Source: Aquatica leii (lineage: Eukaryota > Arthropoda > Insecta > Coleoptera > Lampyridae). From it: DNA of 64,000 bases. Positions 12,623 through 25,039 of this stretch are shown here, piece after piece (position 1 is the stretch's first letter; each line of letters opens with the position of its first letter). The translations under genes and the position numbers were made by a program. A model generated the notes under the pieces. That model was not told where the DNA came from, searched no databases, and worked only from the letters and a program-made list of their open reading frames with translations. The stretch is taken from contig CM069432.1 in assembly GCA_035610365.1 (NCBI GenBank), forward strand, positions 69,692,520-69,756,519, read 5' to 3'.

Positions 12623-13179
12623 ATGTCAGTCAAGTTAGCCCCGCCTTTTTTGTTAAACTAAAAAATGAGGATTGTGTTGAATTGTGCTCAATACGTACTA
12701 CCTTGTGCTGCAAAAACAATTTCTTTTTTCCTCATTTACTATTTTACAGAGACAATTAATTTTATGATAACATATAATCTTACCTTTTTTGATAAAATCT
12801 AAAATAACTAGTGTGCTGAATTGTGCTTATTATGCGCTACACTGTGCTGTGAAAATAATCGTTTCAGGTTTTTTGCAGACCAAACCATTTTTACGATAAT
12901 ACATAGCCCCGCTTATTTGATAAAATCAAAAACAAGTAGTGTGTTGAATTGTGCTCAATATGTGCCGTAAAAACATTTTTTTTTTAAATTCAGATTTTAT
13001 GAAGACAAAACAGTTTTCACGATAATACATACCTCCGCCTTTTTCGATTAAATGAAAAATGACTTGTGCTGAGTTGTCTTCAGTATGTACTTCTTTGTGT
13101 CGCAGAAACAATTGTTGCTTTTGTACCAATTGGTCATTTTTTAGTTTATCAAAAAGGGCGGTGCTAACTTGACTAACAT
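12623..13179. mobile_element. MITE with 46-bp TIRs and four internal tandem units
   Basis: The ends are inverted repeats of about 46 bp with roughly five mismatches: the left starts ATGTCAGTCAAGTTAGC and the right, in reverse complement, ATGTTAGTCAAGTTAGC. Between them a unit beginning GTGTTGAATTGTGCT recurs at 12674, 12813, 12941 and 13066 (spacings 139, 128 and 125 bp). Each unit also carries a CCCCGC-TTTTTTGATAAAAT block that resembles the inner part of the TIR, so the array seems to be built from TIR-like sequence. No transposase. A stray unit piece occurs at 13500-13570. Confidence 0.8.
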
Positions 13180-15250
13180 GTATATATGCAAGTTTATTTG
13201 CTCATATATATTGCTTATATACTATGTATATGGTTTTAGTACATAACTATCCGAAACCTAGAAACACTTCTTGAAAACTCTCCAAAACTCATTTTCTTGA
13301 ATCATTATATTATATTTGCAGTTAGCGCCAGACTAACAGAAAGTAACCAAAAACTACGAGTAGCATAATGCAACTCTATTATGAATTAAACGTGTGTAAA
13401 GAACGTTTTTTCAAATATGTTAGTAAGTACAATGTAAATTTCATTCTACTAAATGATTTTTTTTCAGTGTAATATGTGTGGTACGTATAATTGTTTTTCT
13501 CTTTGTTCGCAGATTTTAGAGAAACCAAACCGTTTTAACGATCATAAACAGCCCACTTTTTTTGATAAAATAAATAAATAAATGTCAACAGACAACAATG
13601 TGTGCCCGTCGGTCCGTTACTCAGCAGAACAATTTTAATTTTTACTGTAACAAAAAAACTCCCATGCTCTTCCTTAATCTATCAGTTTTCCGCAACCGCT
13701 TTCATTTGTGCAGCTTTTCATATTTAAGAAAAATTCTTCAAACTTACAACATGTGTGTCAATCTGTAGGCGACCGAAACGAACCTCAACTTTTTAGTTAA
13801 ACATTTTTATGTTTATGTATAATTATATAAAGCATAAAAGAATTTTCAGTTGTGGTTCAGTAAAGAAAAGTTGGCATTATTCTGATAAACGAAGTTGAAT
13901 GAAAAAAAACGAAATTGTGAAAAATACGAAAAAACATGTACATTAAATTTATCATATGTAAATAGCAAGCATACAAAATACATTTTAGTTTTATAAATCT
14001 ATTCTAAAAACAAACAAAATAATGTACACTATAATTTTTTTTTAAGTACTAGCAAACACAAAAATTATGTATGTAGTATATCTAAAACTTCTACTACATT
14101 AAAAACGACTGTTACTTTCAAATTGTTCAAATCATCCTTTAAAAATAGAAAGGTCGTTGTTACATGAGTAATAAACAATTTTAAAAATCCGGAAAAAGAT
14201 TTGAGAAAAAAATCGAAGAATTACATACAGTTAAAATCTAAAATGAGAACACGGGCAACTAATTCTTGAGAATTTGACATTGATCCAAGGAATGGTCATA
14301 CACTGCATAACTGTATACCATAAATAAATGCTCAATTGAAACATTCGCGTCCCTTTATTACGATACTAAAGAATAAAAAGTAATTTAGAAGCTATAATAT
14401 TAAATATTATTTAAGTCTGTTTTAAATACAAAAATACCTAGGTTACAAATCTTATTTGTACTTCTAAAAATGTTTCCAGCTAAAATAATGCATAATCGTT
14501 AAACAAAAATGTATTACAGGTATAAAAATAATTTTAAGTCTGACGAGATGTACCCACTTTATAAAACAATCGTTATCAAAATACTTTTTACAAAAACTGC
14601 TTCAATTTATACACAATTAAAATTTATTCGCAACCTATTTACATACAATTGCGTAATTTCAGATTTTTGTATTTTCCAGAATTTTTATAATACAGAAACG
14701 CGTATGTATAATATTTTAAGAATGAACTTGTAATATTCTAAGAAGTAAATAATAAGATAAATATATCAAATTGTTACTTAAACAAGATTATCTAAAGATT
14801 AAAGATATGTAACAGTTTTTTCTAGCAATTATAAGAAAAATAAAATCTTGTGGGTTGTTTAATTTTCGACTTCAAATGTCAAATCTACAGCATGTCGTGT
14901 TTTTATTTCAGTAATTTGGAGTTTAGAGAGAGTTTGTAACTTACATCACTGAAGCGGTACAACCCCAAAAACATTCTTATTTTAGTATAGATTCAGGTTA
15001 TAGAAATCTCCACTCTTATAAGAAATAAGTCGAATAAAGACAATCAACTTATTATTATATTATTAAAATCAATACCACGAATAAAATGATTATAAAATAT
15101 TCGAGTGGTCTTGAAAGATTTGATTAATGGATGTTTCAATTGACTGTTATTATTATAATCAACTCGAATAAATGTTACTTTAAACGGTTTTTTTGCAGAA
15201 CGCCTTTTGACTCAATGAGCACAATTTCCAAATAACCGCTTAGTCGTCAT
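13180..15250. other. no gene seen; one stray MITE unit near 13.5 kb
   Basis: AT-rich sequence. A partial copy of the 12.6-13.2 kb repeat unit (CCAAACCGTTTTAACGAT followed by a TTTTTTTGATAAAAT word) lies near 13520-13570. Otherwise there is no recognisable coding or RNA feature. Confidence 0.45.
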
Positions 15251-15257
15251 AATCTTT

Positions 15258-16440
15258 TTAGTATACTCTGTTAAATGGAGCAATGCCTGTTCTTTCGAAT
15301 CCCTTAATAATATTGGACGGCGTAAAAGCAGATGGAAACGACAGTCCTACAATTTCGTTTAGTTTGTTTAGTGGAATGCCTGGGTGATTTAACATCAATT
15401 GATCAACAGCTTTATTGTAAAATGTTTTAAACGGACCATAACAGCTTATGTCTAAGGATTGGAGATTATGGCTATAGTGTGGCGGTAATGTCAAAGTTCT
15501 ATAGCGTTTTCTTTGCAAAATCAATACACTGTAGTCCAAATGGCTCTCATGATTATCTAACACCAACAGAATTTTATTATCTTGCCTGCACCTGACAACA
15601 TCAACTACATGTTCCAAATAAATTTTAAAATTTTCTGCAGTCATCCATCCACTCTTGTGGGTAGCTCCTCTGGACCCGGGCGGTGCTCCGTTTAGCATAT
15701 GAGCCTTAAAGTTTTTTCGTGGGACAATGAAAAATGGGTTAATATATGTTCCATTAGCACATATTGTTGCACACATCGTTAGAAGTCCCCTTTCAGCCCT
15801 AGTTACTTTTCCCACCTGTTTGACCACTAGGAGCGATTATCTTGGGTGGCTTGTGTACTGTCGTCACGCTTGTTTCATCAAAATTGTAAATTTGATTAAT
15901 TGTGAAATTGTGTTTAGACATTACTCCTAAATTGTCAAAAAATTTTGAAACATTATGCTCATTGAAACTGGTGGCGCGACTTAAGCTGGTTGCTTCGGGA
16001 GATCTTAAACTTAAATTTGTATGTCTTTTTCTAAACAATCTTATCCATTCTAGTCCTGCAGCGTTTTTTGTATGCCAAGGTGTAGGCACCGATATGCAAG
16101 TTCACAAGTGTCTTTAACAGTTAGACCATAACACATTTGTGCAGCTTTAATCAGATAACTACCTAGCGCTTTCTCCTCTTCGTCACTAAATATTTGGCAG
16201 AATCCGTGTTTCTTTTCAAAAGTAAAGTCACTTTTTTCTTCATCGTTCATTTGTTTGTACTTAGACCACATTCGGTGCAGGACAGACTTAGTTAATGAGT
16301 ATTCGGTAGCTGCTGCTCTTATTGAAAGTTCCCCCTCTAGCAATTTTTTCAACAGCAATTTTCATTTTTTCTTTATATTCGCCATGAAAACGTTTACTTT
16401 CTTGCAGATCTCATCCCTTGGTTCTTTCTACTTTGCTTTG
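15258..16440 (-). pseudogene. pogo/Tigger-type DDE transposase, frameshifted
   Basis: Three overlapping minus-strand frames together cover most of a pogo/Tigger (CENP-B related) transposase. 16050-16358 gives the N-terminal helix-turn-helix with ELSIRAAATEYSLTKSVLHR. 15799-16089 gives [18 protein letters not shown] and the first catalytic Asp in YNFDETSV. 15258-15827 gives the second in LVLDNHESH and the third in LQSLDISCYGPFK, so all three acidic residues survive. Frame changes occur near 16340 (a run of G), 16060 and 15815, and there are no introns that would explain them. The gene is therefore recently dead or carries sequencing indels. TIR-like sequence lies upstream at 16500-16931; the other end is not seen. 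Confidence 0.85.
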
Positions 16441-16499
16441 GCATCTGAAACAATTATTTTATAGTTACACGTTCGTTGTTGGTAATATATTGATACGCA

Positions 16500-16931
16500 T
16501 TTATGAGTGGTGTATGTTGGGACGCGTCCCATAATATACCACCAACAAGCGTCCCAAAATATACCATGCGCTGTTTTTTGTGTAACAATTTTTATTTTAA
16601 AAAACCTGCTAAAATTAAAACTTTTCACAAAATACATACCTTTAACACAGCTTAAACTTAATCACAGTTAGTTTTATTAGTCTTGATTTAAATTTTTAAC
16701 AGCACTAGAAGCTTTTTTTTGGTGCACATTAAAAAAACATCACACACCAAATCACCATGAATAATATACCGCGCCATATTGTTTGTGCCCGATAAATGAG
16801 ATCTCTGTAAGTAATAAGTTGTGTTTGCATACAAGGAACACTGTAAGTAATCCATCTAATGTTCAATAGGGGAAGAGAAGTGTCTTTGTCCCACTATAAA
16901 CCACGACCCATTATATACCACTTTCCCCTAT
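16500..16931. repeat. pogo element end with repeated ATATACCA motifs
   Basis: Upstream of the transposase the words CCCATAATATACCACC, CCCAAAATATACCATG and CCCATTATATACCAC recur at about 16529, 16551 and 16909. A short inverted pair ATAGGGGAA (16866) and TTCCCCTAT (16923-16931) bounds the last part, so TTCCCCTAT may be the terminal inverted repeat. Repeated subterminal motifs like these are often transposase binding sites; here that is inference. Confidence 0.5.
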
Positions 16932-19900
16932 CTATACATACTTTTGAAAAAATTACGTTGTATAATAGTCTACATTAGGTAATATGTATTTAATAGCTTT
17001 AATAGTTCGTTTTTTAACAACTTCTTTTGAATTTTCTATTTTCCTGATTTGTTATGTAACTCACATAATGAATAATAAAATTATATAGTGCAATTATTGC
17101 TGTTCTTATACATATGTCTATTGTTATTAGCACTTAAAATTTGGAAAAGTTAACGCGAACAAAATAGTGTTTCTTCTCAATGAAATTGAAGTAATTGGAT
17201 TAAAAATATTCTGCTTCTTTAGACAATTAAATGTTCTTAATTAATTTTTCTTGCAAAAATAATGATGTTACAATTTCATATATACTCTAAAACGAAAGAT
17301 TCGATATTTCAAGCAAATTATAAAGTTCTTATGAGAAACTTCGTATTGATTTAATTATACTTTTATTAACTCAAGATTTTGAATGAGTTGCAGTAAATAA
17401 AGAAGTTCTTAAAAACCAAAAAAATCTTTTAGTATTTGAAGTCAATTAGCTGTTTGCTTATATACAAGCATAGCGTTTGTTCAACTTAAAAGAGATTTAT
17501 TTCATTTAATATTTTTTTTTATGTTATGCACGAAAACTAATGTCACTTTAATTTATTCAACATCTATTAAAATCGTGTGCAAAAAACAATCTATATCACA
17601 TATTACATGCATAGTAATTTCACTGTTTCAGTAAATATATACGTCTCGATATACGTTGACTATAAATTATATACTTTTATTACATATTTCTAAAAAATAT
17701 AATTGTTTTTAGATATACATATGTAAGCACCGTGGTATGCATATATTTTTAGTTGACTTTTTTTAATCAATGTTAAAATATTAAAACTCTATTACAAATA
17801 CTTAGTGCAAAAATAACTGAACTCACCTAAATTATAACATTATATATTTATACGTGTTAGAAAAAAATTACATTAACAGTAAAACACGATACAGTGACAA
17901 GTCATTTTAAAAGAAAAACTTTTCGACTGTTTACTATGAATATCAAAATATTATTACGTCAGATTTATTGTAAATGTTTATTTAATGATAATCTAACTAT
18001 ACAGAAAATTATAAATCTAGAAAAACCTTTCGGAATTTGAATCTTAATTGTATCTTCAAATGTTTTCTTTAAATTTGTCCGTTTAAAATAATAATTATTG
18101 GTCAATTAGCAGTAGTAAATCCAAATAATGGTCTTTTTTTTCAATCTCGCTTTGTATGCAAAGATTCATTGTCAAGATTAATGATTGCTTAAAAATCCAA
18201 TTAAAAGCTTTAAAACAGAGCCGATTAGTTGGATACACTCGAGAATATACGAATAAATCGTAATTCCAAAAAAATTAAGAAAAAATCGAATTATACGTAC
18301 AAGATAGAGTATACCCACTTTATTCTTATATTTTGAAAAACGTATGAATTAGTTTATATTAAAAAAATTTAAAGCGCATTTGATAAGCTGGACTTTCGCA
18401 ATGAACATCTTTAGACCTTAGAATACACATTTTTATTTATTTATTCTAGATTTTGAAGATGTTCAGTGCGACGAAAGCTCAGCTTGTGAGAAACCGACCA
18501 CACGGGAATTATCCAAAATTGAAAATTTTAATACAAAGTAGGCTGTGGAAACTTAAATTCTGCGATATAAAATAAGTTACTATAGATTCTCTTGCATGAG
18601 TCGTAGTGTAGTTAAAGTTAAAAAAGAAATCAAAAAAACTATTTAAAAAATTGGAAAACGTGTTTCCTCTGTTTGTAACATAAAGCTGTATTTGCAAAAC
18701 AGTCTGAAACTATATTATAAGTTCATGTCTTTAGTAAAAATGTTAAGTTTAATTTTACAAACTGTAGCTCTAAATAATGCATAATATTCTATCAATTACT
18801 AAATTATCTAAGTGTAATAACAGTAATTTACGTAATAAGGGTCCAAAGTAAGGAATAGCATAACGAACGTTAATGCTTTTTTCGCCCATTACGTTACTGC
18901 ACTAACAAACAAATATTTATGTTTGCGATATTGTCAACACAAAAAATAATTTAATGTATGTATCTAAGTATAAAAAAATGTGTAAATATATATATCGCTA
19001 AAATTATATCTTTGGTTATTACAAACATAATCAATATTGATTGGCCACAATTCCAAAAAAGGAAGTAAATAAAGTTAGAATATAACATTTCCTGTAGTGC
19101 ATTCCTTTCTCTTTTACGCCTATCGAGCACTAATTAAAAAATAAATTAAACAATCTCTAACTCTAAGCACTAAAATATTTTCTAAAATGTTATTAATTAA
19201 TTATATCCTCTAAAATAAACTGTTCTATTGCGTAAAACGTATCGTAAAAGATTTTAACAACTATTACCATTATTGTTGATAGGTAATCTTGAAATTAAAT
19301 AAAAAGAATATACCAGAATTTTGAACACATTAATTAAAAATATGTTACATTGTTAAAAAAATTATTAAAGTTTCCAGGTAACGGAAAAACGAGTGTAGTC
19401 TAGCATTAGTTTTAACTAAAGCTTTAGCTTTCGTATTTCTGTTGATAAAAAATATGATAAACACTAGAATTTAAAAAAAAGAAATTAATTACCTTGTGGG
19501 GTAACAACCCTAAAAGTAAAAGTAAAAATATATGAAAATAAAAATTACTATAGTTCATACATTTTGAGTTGGGGATATAAGATTAAATACCAACAACCAG
19601 TAGAGAAGGTAAAATACTCATTATACCTTGTCTTACTAGTTATGTTTACCTGCAGTTAGAACCTCCCATTCAAAACAAGTACACCCTTTACAAGATATAA
19701 GAGAGAGTGCAATAGAATTGTAACGTACCGTTCAAGATAAAGATAAAATAGTTCATTAATATGAATATAAAGTTTTCCTACAGTATTAAAACAATATCAG
19801 TAGGTAAGTACTTATAAAAATATATTTACGGAAAGCCATGTTTACGTATTTTGATTATAATAATTACATTTAGACAAATACGTTATCAGTAAAATTAAAA

Positions 19901-19935
19901 AATATATGTCATTTATTTTAGTTGAAAATGCATCG
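16932..19935. other. no gene seen
   Basis: Three kilobases of very AT-rich DNA with frequent stops in all frames. Apart from a small fold-back at 18385-18485 (listed separately) I see nothing. Confidence 0.5.
18385..18485. repeat. Small fold-back (about 30-bp arms)
   Basis: The left arm AAGCTGGACTTTCGCAATG at 18385 onward, running to GAACATCTTTAG, is the imperfect reverse complement of 18453-18485 (TTGAAGATGTTCAGTGCG to AGCTCAGCTT). Transcribed, it would fold into a hairpin with a roughly 38-nt loop. A MITE remnant is most likely; the mismatches make a microRNA precursor unlikely. Confidence 0.5.
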
Positions 19936-19940
19936 CAAGA

Positions 19941-20840
19941 ATGGTTTATTTAAGTGAAAAAGAGAGAATTCAAATTCTTATGGTTGGTTTTGGTGACCGA
20001 ATTGGTACCCACGCGGAAGCTTGGAAATTGTTCAACACGGAAAATCCAAACCATACACCAATTTCGCGCTCAACAGTAAGCAAAATTATGGCCAAATTCG
20101 CTGAAACTGGCAGTGTGGGTAACAGGTCTCGTCAAGGTCCTCCAACAATTGAGGAAGATACTAAGTTGGAGATTCTCTTGGAAGTTCAAGAGAACCCCCA
20201 CAATTCAACAAGGAACATTGTCCGGGATAATGCAGTCGGCAGTACCACAGACAAAAGATTACTTAAAAAGAAGCGGCTTCATCCTTACAAATTCCAACTT
20301 GTTTAGGAGCCGAATGAAGACGACTTTGACCGTCGACTCGAGTTCTGTGAAAAATTGATGCTGCGATCATATGAGAATCCAGGTTTTCAGAACAACGTGC
20401 TGTTTAGTGATGAACCAACTTTTACGATCAATTGTGAAGTGAATGGTCATAATTGTAGATACTGGTCAAATCCTCGATGGGTTCAAGACAATGATACCCA
20501 ACACCACGAAAAAGTTAATGTGTGGGCGTGACTATTAAGAAACCGCGTTCTGGGACCTGTCTTTTTCGAAGGAGACTTAAATGAAAAGATGTTTAGATTT
20601 CTTTAGATTAGTGCTTGACACACCTCACCCCAGAATCTGGTTTCAACAAGATGGCGCTCCCCCTCGAGAGTTAAGAGGTACCTTAATAAAGTTTTTCCGG
20701 GCAGATGGATAGGACAAAGAGGAAACTTTGAATAGCCTGACCGCTCACACGACCTTATACCACTCGATTTTTTTCTATGGGGTAATGTAAAATGAAAAGT
20801 TTATTTAAGAGGGGGACGCTTCAATCACATCCATAATTAA
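19941..20840 (+). pseudogene. DUF4817-type Tc1/mariner transposase, frameshifted
   Basis: The open N-terminal part (19941-20306) reads MVYLSEKERIQILMVGFGD followed by a helix-turn-helix with ISRSTVSKIMAKFAETGSV, which is the DUF4817-like DNA-binding head seen in many insect transposases. After a stop at about 20304 the DDE part is readable in pieces: LFSDEPTF (first Asp), KVNVWA, then after frame changes WFQQDGAPP (second Asp) and PLDFFLWGNVK (third Asp). All three catalytic Asp remain visible but the frame is broken at least three times. I could not place terminal repeats. Relatives lie on the minus strand at 37395-37905 and 45985-46860. Confidence 0.85.
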
Positions 20841-20849
20841 TTGACAAAT

Positions 20850-21540
20850 TGCTTCTTAAAAAAATTTATAGATATCGTCTTAAAGCGGAGTTCAATTTTT
20901 TAAAAAGGAATTTAAACGAATATCAGTCAAGAATTCTGATTTATCATCATCAATAAATATCTGTTTACACAAAGTGTTTACACACGTGCATTATTGTATT
21001 ACATACATATTTCTATTTATAGAAACATTCACGTTTTTTATTTATTAGTGACCTATTACGTTAGTGATTTTATCGGATTTTATACTTATCAACTCGACTA
21101 AACACATAATATAATACGATTACAAGATAAATTGGTGCTTTCAGGTAAAAATGTTTGTTTTGAATTTTCAAAAAAGTCCTGACTACGGTGTCCATGTTTT
21201 GTTCACAATACATTTCTGTGTTCTTACTACCAAAGAACCTTATTATTACTTTCTTTGTTACTAGTAAAATTTGGTTTTTGTCCAAGTAAAACTCATATTT
21301 TGTTGTTTCTGAATACAAAAATTAATCACATTAATTAGTTTTGTTAGTATTCTAGAATACTCATTTTAGCAATCACCATTCAATCTAAGATTTAGCGGAA
21401 TAAATTTTAACAAAAAAAATAAAAAGAACTTTACGATTAATTATTCGATCGTAGAATAAAAATGTATATAAAGCTGAATTTTTGCACTGCGATAGTATTT
21501 GATTCAGCTTTATATTACATTTCGTTAATCTTTCTTTGAA
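20850..21540. other. no gene seen
   Basis: AT-rich sequence between two transposase relics; an 82-codon minus-strand frame at 21070-21318 is low complexity and unsupported. Confidence 0.45.
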
Positions 21541-21567
21541 GTTCAAAACTAGTATCTAACACTGACA

Positions 21568-23529
21568 ATGGGGAAACAGAAAAGTAGTAAAAGCATGTCA
21601 AGATATCCCGAGACAAAAGATCTAAATCATGTATTAAAGGCTGGAAGACTCGCAGGCAAAATATTGCAGCATGTACAAATGCAACTGCAGCATATTCCAT
21701 TATTGTTGATCTCCCTGCAATATGTATGGAACTTGATCCCCCTGTTCAACCTACAAGTCAACCTAAGTGTGAGCACAAACATAAACATTCCAATTCAAAT
21801 ACTTGGTCAATTAGCTCTTGTGCATCTTCAATTTTTGAGAATGCAGAAAACATTGTGCTACGGTAAGTAGAATAGTCACTTATACATTATGTAAAATTAC
21901 TGCATAATTCTTATAAAGCTCCGTAATATATTTTGGATAAAGAAAAAAATAATAAAAATCTTTTTTGAAACGGAGAAAGACAAAATAAAAAAATTACAAC
22001 TATAGTTTCAATGTTGGTTAGTTATTGAGCTGTTTTCGCAATAAACCATTCGTCAGTTTGATTTTACATGCTTCATACTGATACTCACTAATTTTACACA
22101 CTATATACTTTAGATTAATTTTTCATACTTTATATTTGAGTAATTTTAGTAATCCTGATTGGTGTAGAAATGTTGATAAGAAAAAAACAATTGAAAAGAA
22201 AAGTGAATTAATCGTAATTACATCTGAAGAATATCAAAGGTATGTTTTATTTGTTTACACTAATAATTGACTTGGCAAAAATTCAATTCAAATTTTTTTC
22301 ACTGAGATGTTACATGATAATCAATTTATTGCTTAGGTAAGTTCAAATTTTATCCGTAACTTTCAGCATAATATAGCACCCTTTGTGTATTGAAACAGAT
22401 ACAGAACCCAAAATCAAACCTTCAATAACTGGAAACAGAATTGTTGAAGTCAAGTACTTCATACTTTGCAGTTTCAACATAGTCGAGAATGTATACACAG
22501 GGTAAATTGGCTGTTATTAGTGAATTTCGAAAGGGCCTAGGTCTGGTTAGCTGCATAACTTTACGGTGCCAATTTTGCTCTAAGAAGTTTTAAATTTTTA
22601 CAGAAAACCAAAAAATTAGTCCATCGCTTATTAACACTGGAGCAGTTTGAGGAATGCTTGCGACTGAATGCACTTACATGCAATTAACTAAGAAGCTAAG
22701 CTGTATGGACATAACAAAAATGTCAAACAATTTGTTTTTAGAATTAGAGTGCAATCTGAAACAGGTATGGATCTTAATATAGTTTAATTTATGAATGGAA
22801 AACATATTTTTAAGGAGTGGAAAACATCATTGATGAAAATCCATGCAAGCAGCTGGTAAACTTGAACCCGAAAATGCTATAGAAATAAGCAACGCTTGTG
22901 AAGATGGAATTACATGGATAACTGTCCAGACGGTTCGTGGAGTAAACGATCGTACGGGAACAACCACTATGCTCTCTTTGGAATAGTACGGCACTATTAT
23001 TTCTAAACGTATTACATATGTTAAACTTTTACAATGTTTATTTTTAAGGGTTGGCATCATTGGAGAATTCACGGATGGGCTCCTTTTTGTGGGTGTGCGG
23101 AATAAATTTTGCATCATATGTACGCGTGCAAAACATAATAAGAAAGATACCAAACCTCATATATGCTACAAAAACTAGGACGAATCTGTCCAAACCATGG
23201 AAGTAGATATGGTGGTATAGAAGTTTACTGTTTCTGAAGAAATGCATTGTGTGCGTTACGCTAACGGAGATAGTAGCACCTTTGCGAAAATAAAGAAAAA
23301 AGTACCTTACGGTGCTATTGTAAAAAAACTAAAATGTACAAATCACGCCCTTAAAAATTATGGAAAGCATTTATTTAAAATAAAGAAGGACACCATCATT
23401 AATTTGACAAGAAGGAAATTACTTACCAAGGATCATGTGCGCAAAAGGGTAAAATGTTCCATCTGCGAACATTCCAAAAATAGGGGTCAAAATACTTTAA
23501 TCAATTGGGATTTGAATTCCCATTGTTAA
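21568..23529 (+). pseudogene. Mutator-like transposase-domain gene relic
   Basis: Several plus-strand pieces match the order of the Mutator-like transposase-domain proteins that are repetitive in insects: MGKQKSSKSMSRYP at the start (21568), a TGNRIVEVKYF block (about 22430), LTLEQFEECLRLNA then LATECTYMQL (about 22640), the diagnostic DGSWSKRSYGNN (about 22924), then MHCVRYANGDSSTFAKIKKK, VPYGAIVKKLKCTNHALKNY and RRKLLTKDHVRKRVK (23242-23480). Stops and frame changes separate them. Some gaps between pieces contain GT and AG dinucleotides that could mark introns, but in-frame stops inside the pieces show that the copy is dead. It likely came from an autonomous element; no long terminal repeats were found. 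Confidence 0.7.
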
Positions 23530-23684
23530 AAGCTTTCCAACAATGTGCCACATGACCCCTTTTTCATTTTTTTACAAAATAACGACATCTTGAGTTATTG
23601 GTAATTTTATTCTAAAATGTGCCCAACAATAAATAAAAATCGACCCGTGCAAAAGATTTTTCGGAAAATAATTATTTTAGAAAT

Positions 23685-23725
23685 TAACGAGTTTTGTTCC
23701 AGTCTTTTGGACCACCCTGTATATC
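23685..23725. repeat. Transposon terminus-like sequence
   Basis: The word CTTTTGGACCACCCTGTATA resembles the common insect Tc1/mariner-type terminus that in reverse complement reads TATACAGGGTGGTCC. A partly similar TATACAGGGTGCAAC occurs at about 39433. No partner end was found nearby, so the element it belonged to is undefined. Confidence 0.4.
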
Positions 23726-25000
23726 GCTTGAAATGATATTTTCAAACGCTGAATACAGTATATACCTTAACATAATCCACTAGCACAACTAAATACTGGT
23801 GACACTAAGTACGAAAAGTGTAATACTTACTACTAAAAAAAATAAGACCAAGTGTTTTTAAGTGGTTTGAATGACGTAAGAAATTTAAAAAATAATACTC
23901 CGATAACTACATCGCCAAACAAAATGACCTACGTTTAGATTAACCAAATGTGCAATGCGTTAGATAACTTAAAAATTGCGGATGAATTGAGAAACAATGT
24001 AATGTAAAAATTTGTTTCTGGTTGTCATTATGGGCAATACAACCACTGCAGTGCAAGTTTATAAGTTAACAACGTCCTAAAAAACATAAGAAACAAACCA
24101 TGTTATTCACAGATACACAAGTAACTACATTTTGTTCAAAGAAAATCTTGTCTATACACTATTAAAGTGTAAATATAAATATCGAATTTGACACAAGTAC
24201 TCAACAGTATAAAAGAAAATTGGTTTATCCACAACCACTACTTAATGTAATTATTCTGAAATCATTTTTAATAACAAAAAGTAAACATTTTTACTTTTCT
24301 CTTTATTCTATAACAAGTAAAAGAATAAATATTCTCACATAACAAAAATAAAATATGAAGATCAAAACAGTCAAATGTAAACGCGGCGTTTGATGCTTCT
24401 TTGTGATTTATATATAAATAGACCTATAATTCAAAAAAATTCTAATAGAAAAGTTTTTAATGTCAGTAACTATACAAAATTATTCAGCTTATACTGTCTG
24501 ATCATGAAAAAAGTACAGTATGTTACTCTGTTAGAATAAAAAGTCAACACTCGTAGTTCCTCGCGCTTGCAAACTCTCGCGCTCAAAACTTTCGACTCAT
24601 ATGGACACTTTACTGCAAGCTTATTATAGAATATACTATTAAACAACTAGGTACTTTTGATTGAAATTACCTACATAAAAAATATGAGTCAACTGTTATA
24701 AATTGATTTGATCTTTGATCTATTTTTCGACTTGAAAAATATTCTCTAGTTACTACATGTATAGTTCAATAAACAAAGTATTAAAATTTAATTAATCACA
24801 CGATACCTACGTGGTATAATTAATATGGTATTGTAAAATTCGATAAATATTCACAGCCTTGAGTTTTGTTTAAAACATAAATTGAGTTCATTACGCAAAG
24901 AAAATAATAATTATTATTTTTATTTAAAAACATTTTAGAAACTGATGCTTGTGGCTAGTCTTTTTAAATACAAATTATCATTTATAATTTAGATAATAAC
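23726..25000. other. no gene seen
   Basis: AT-rich DNA with short open frames only. Confidence 0.5.
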
Positions 25001-25039
25001 AATAATTATCCTCTAAATATGATCAAAAACTTGAAAATA

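Noticed and set aside
18385..18485. Possible microRNA precursor hairpin
   Set aside because: Several mismatches and bulges between arms and a large loop; a MITE remnant explains it better.
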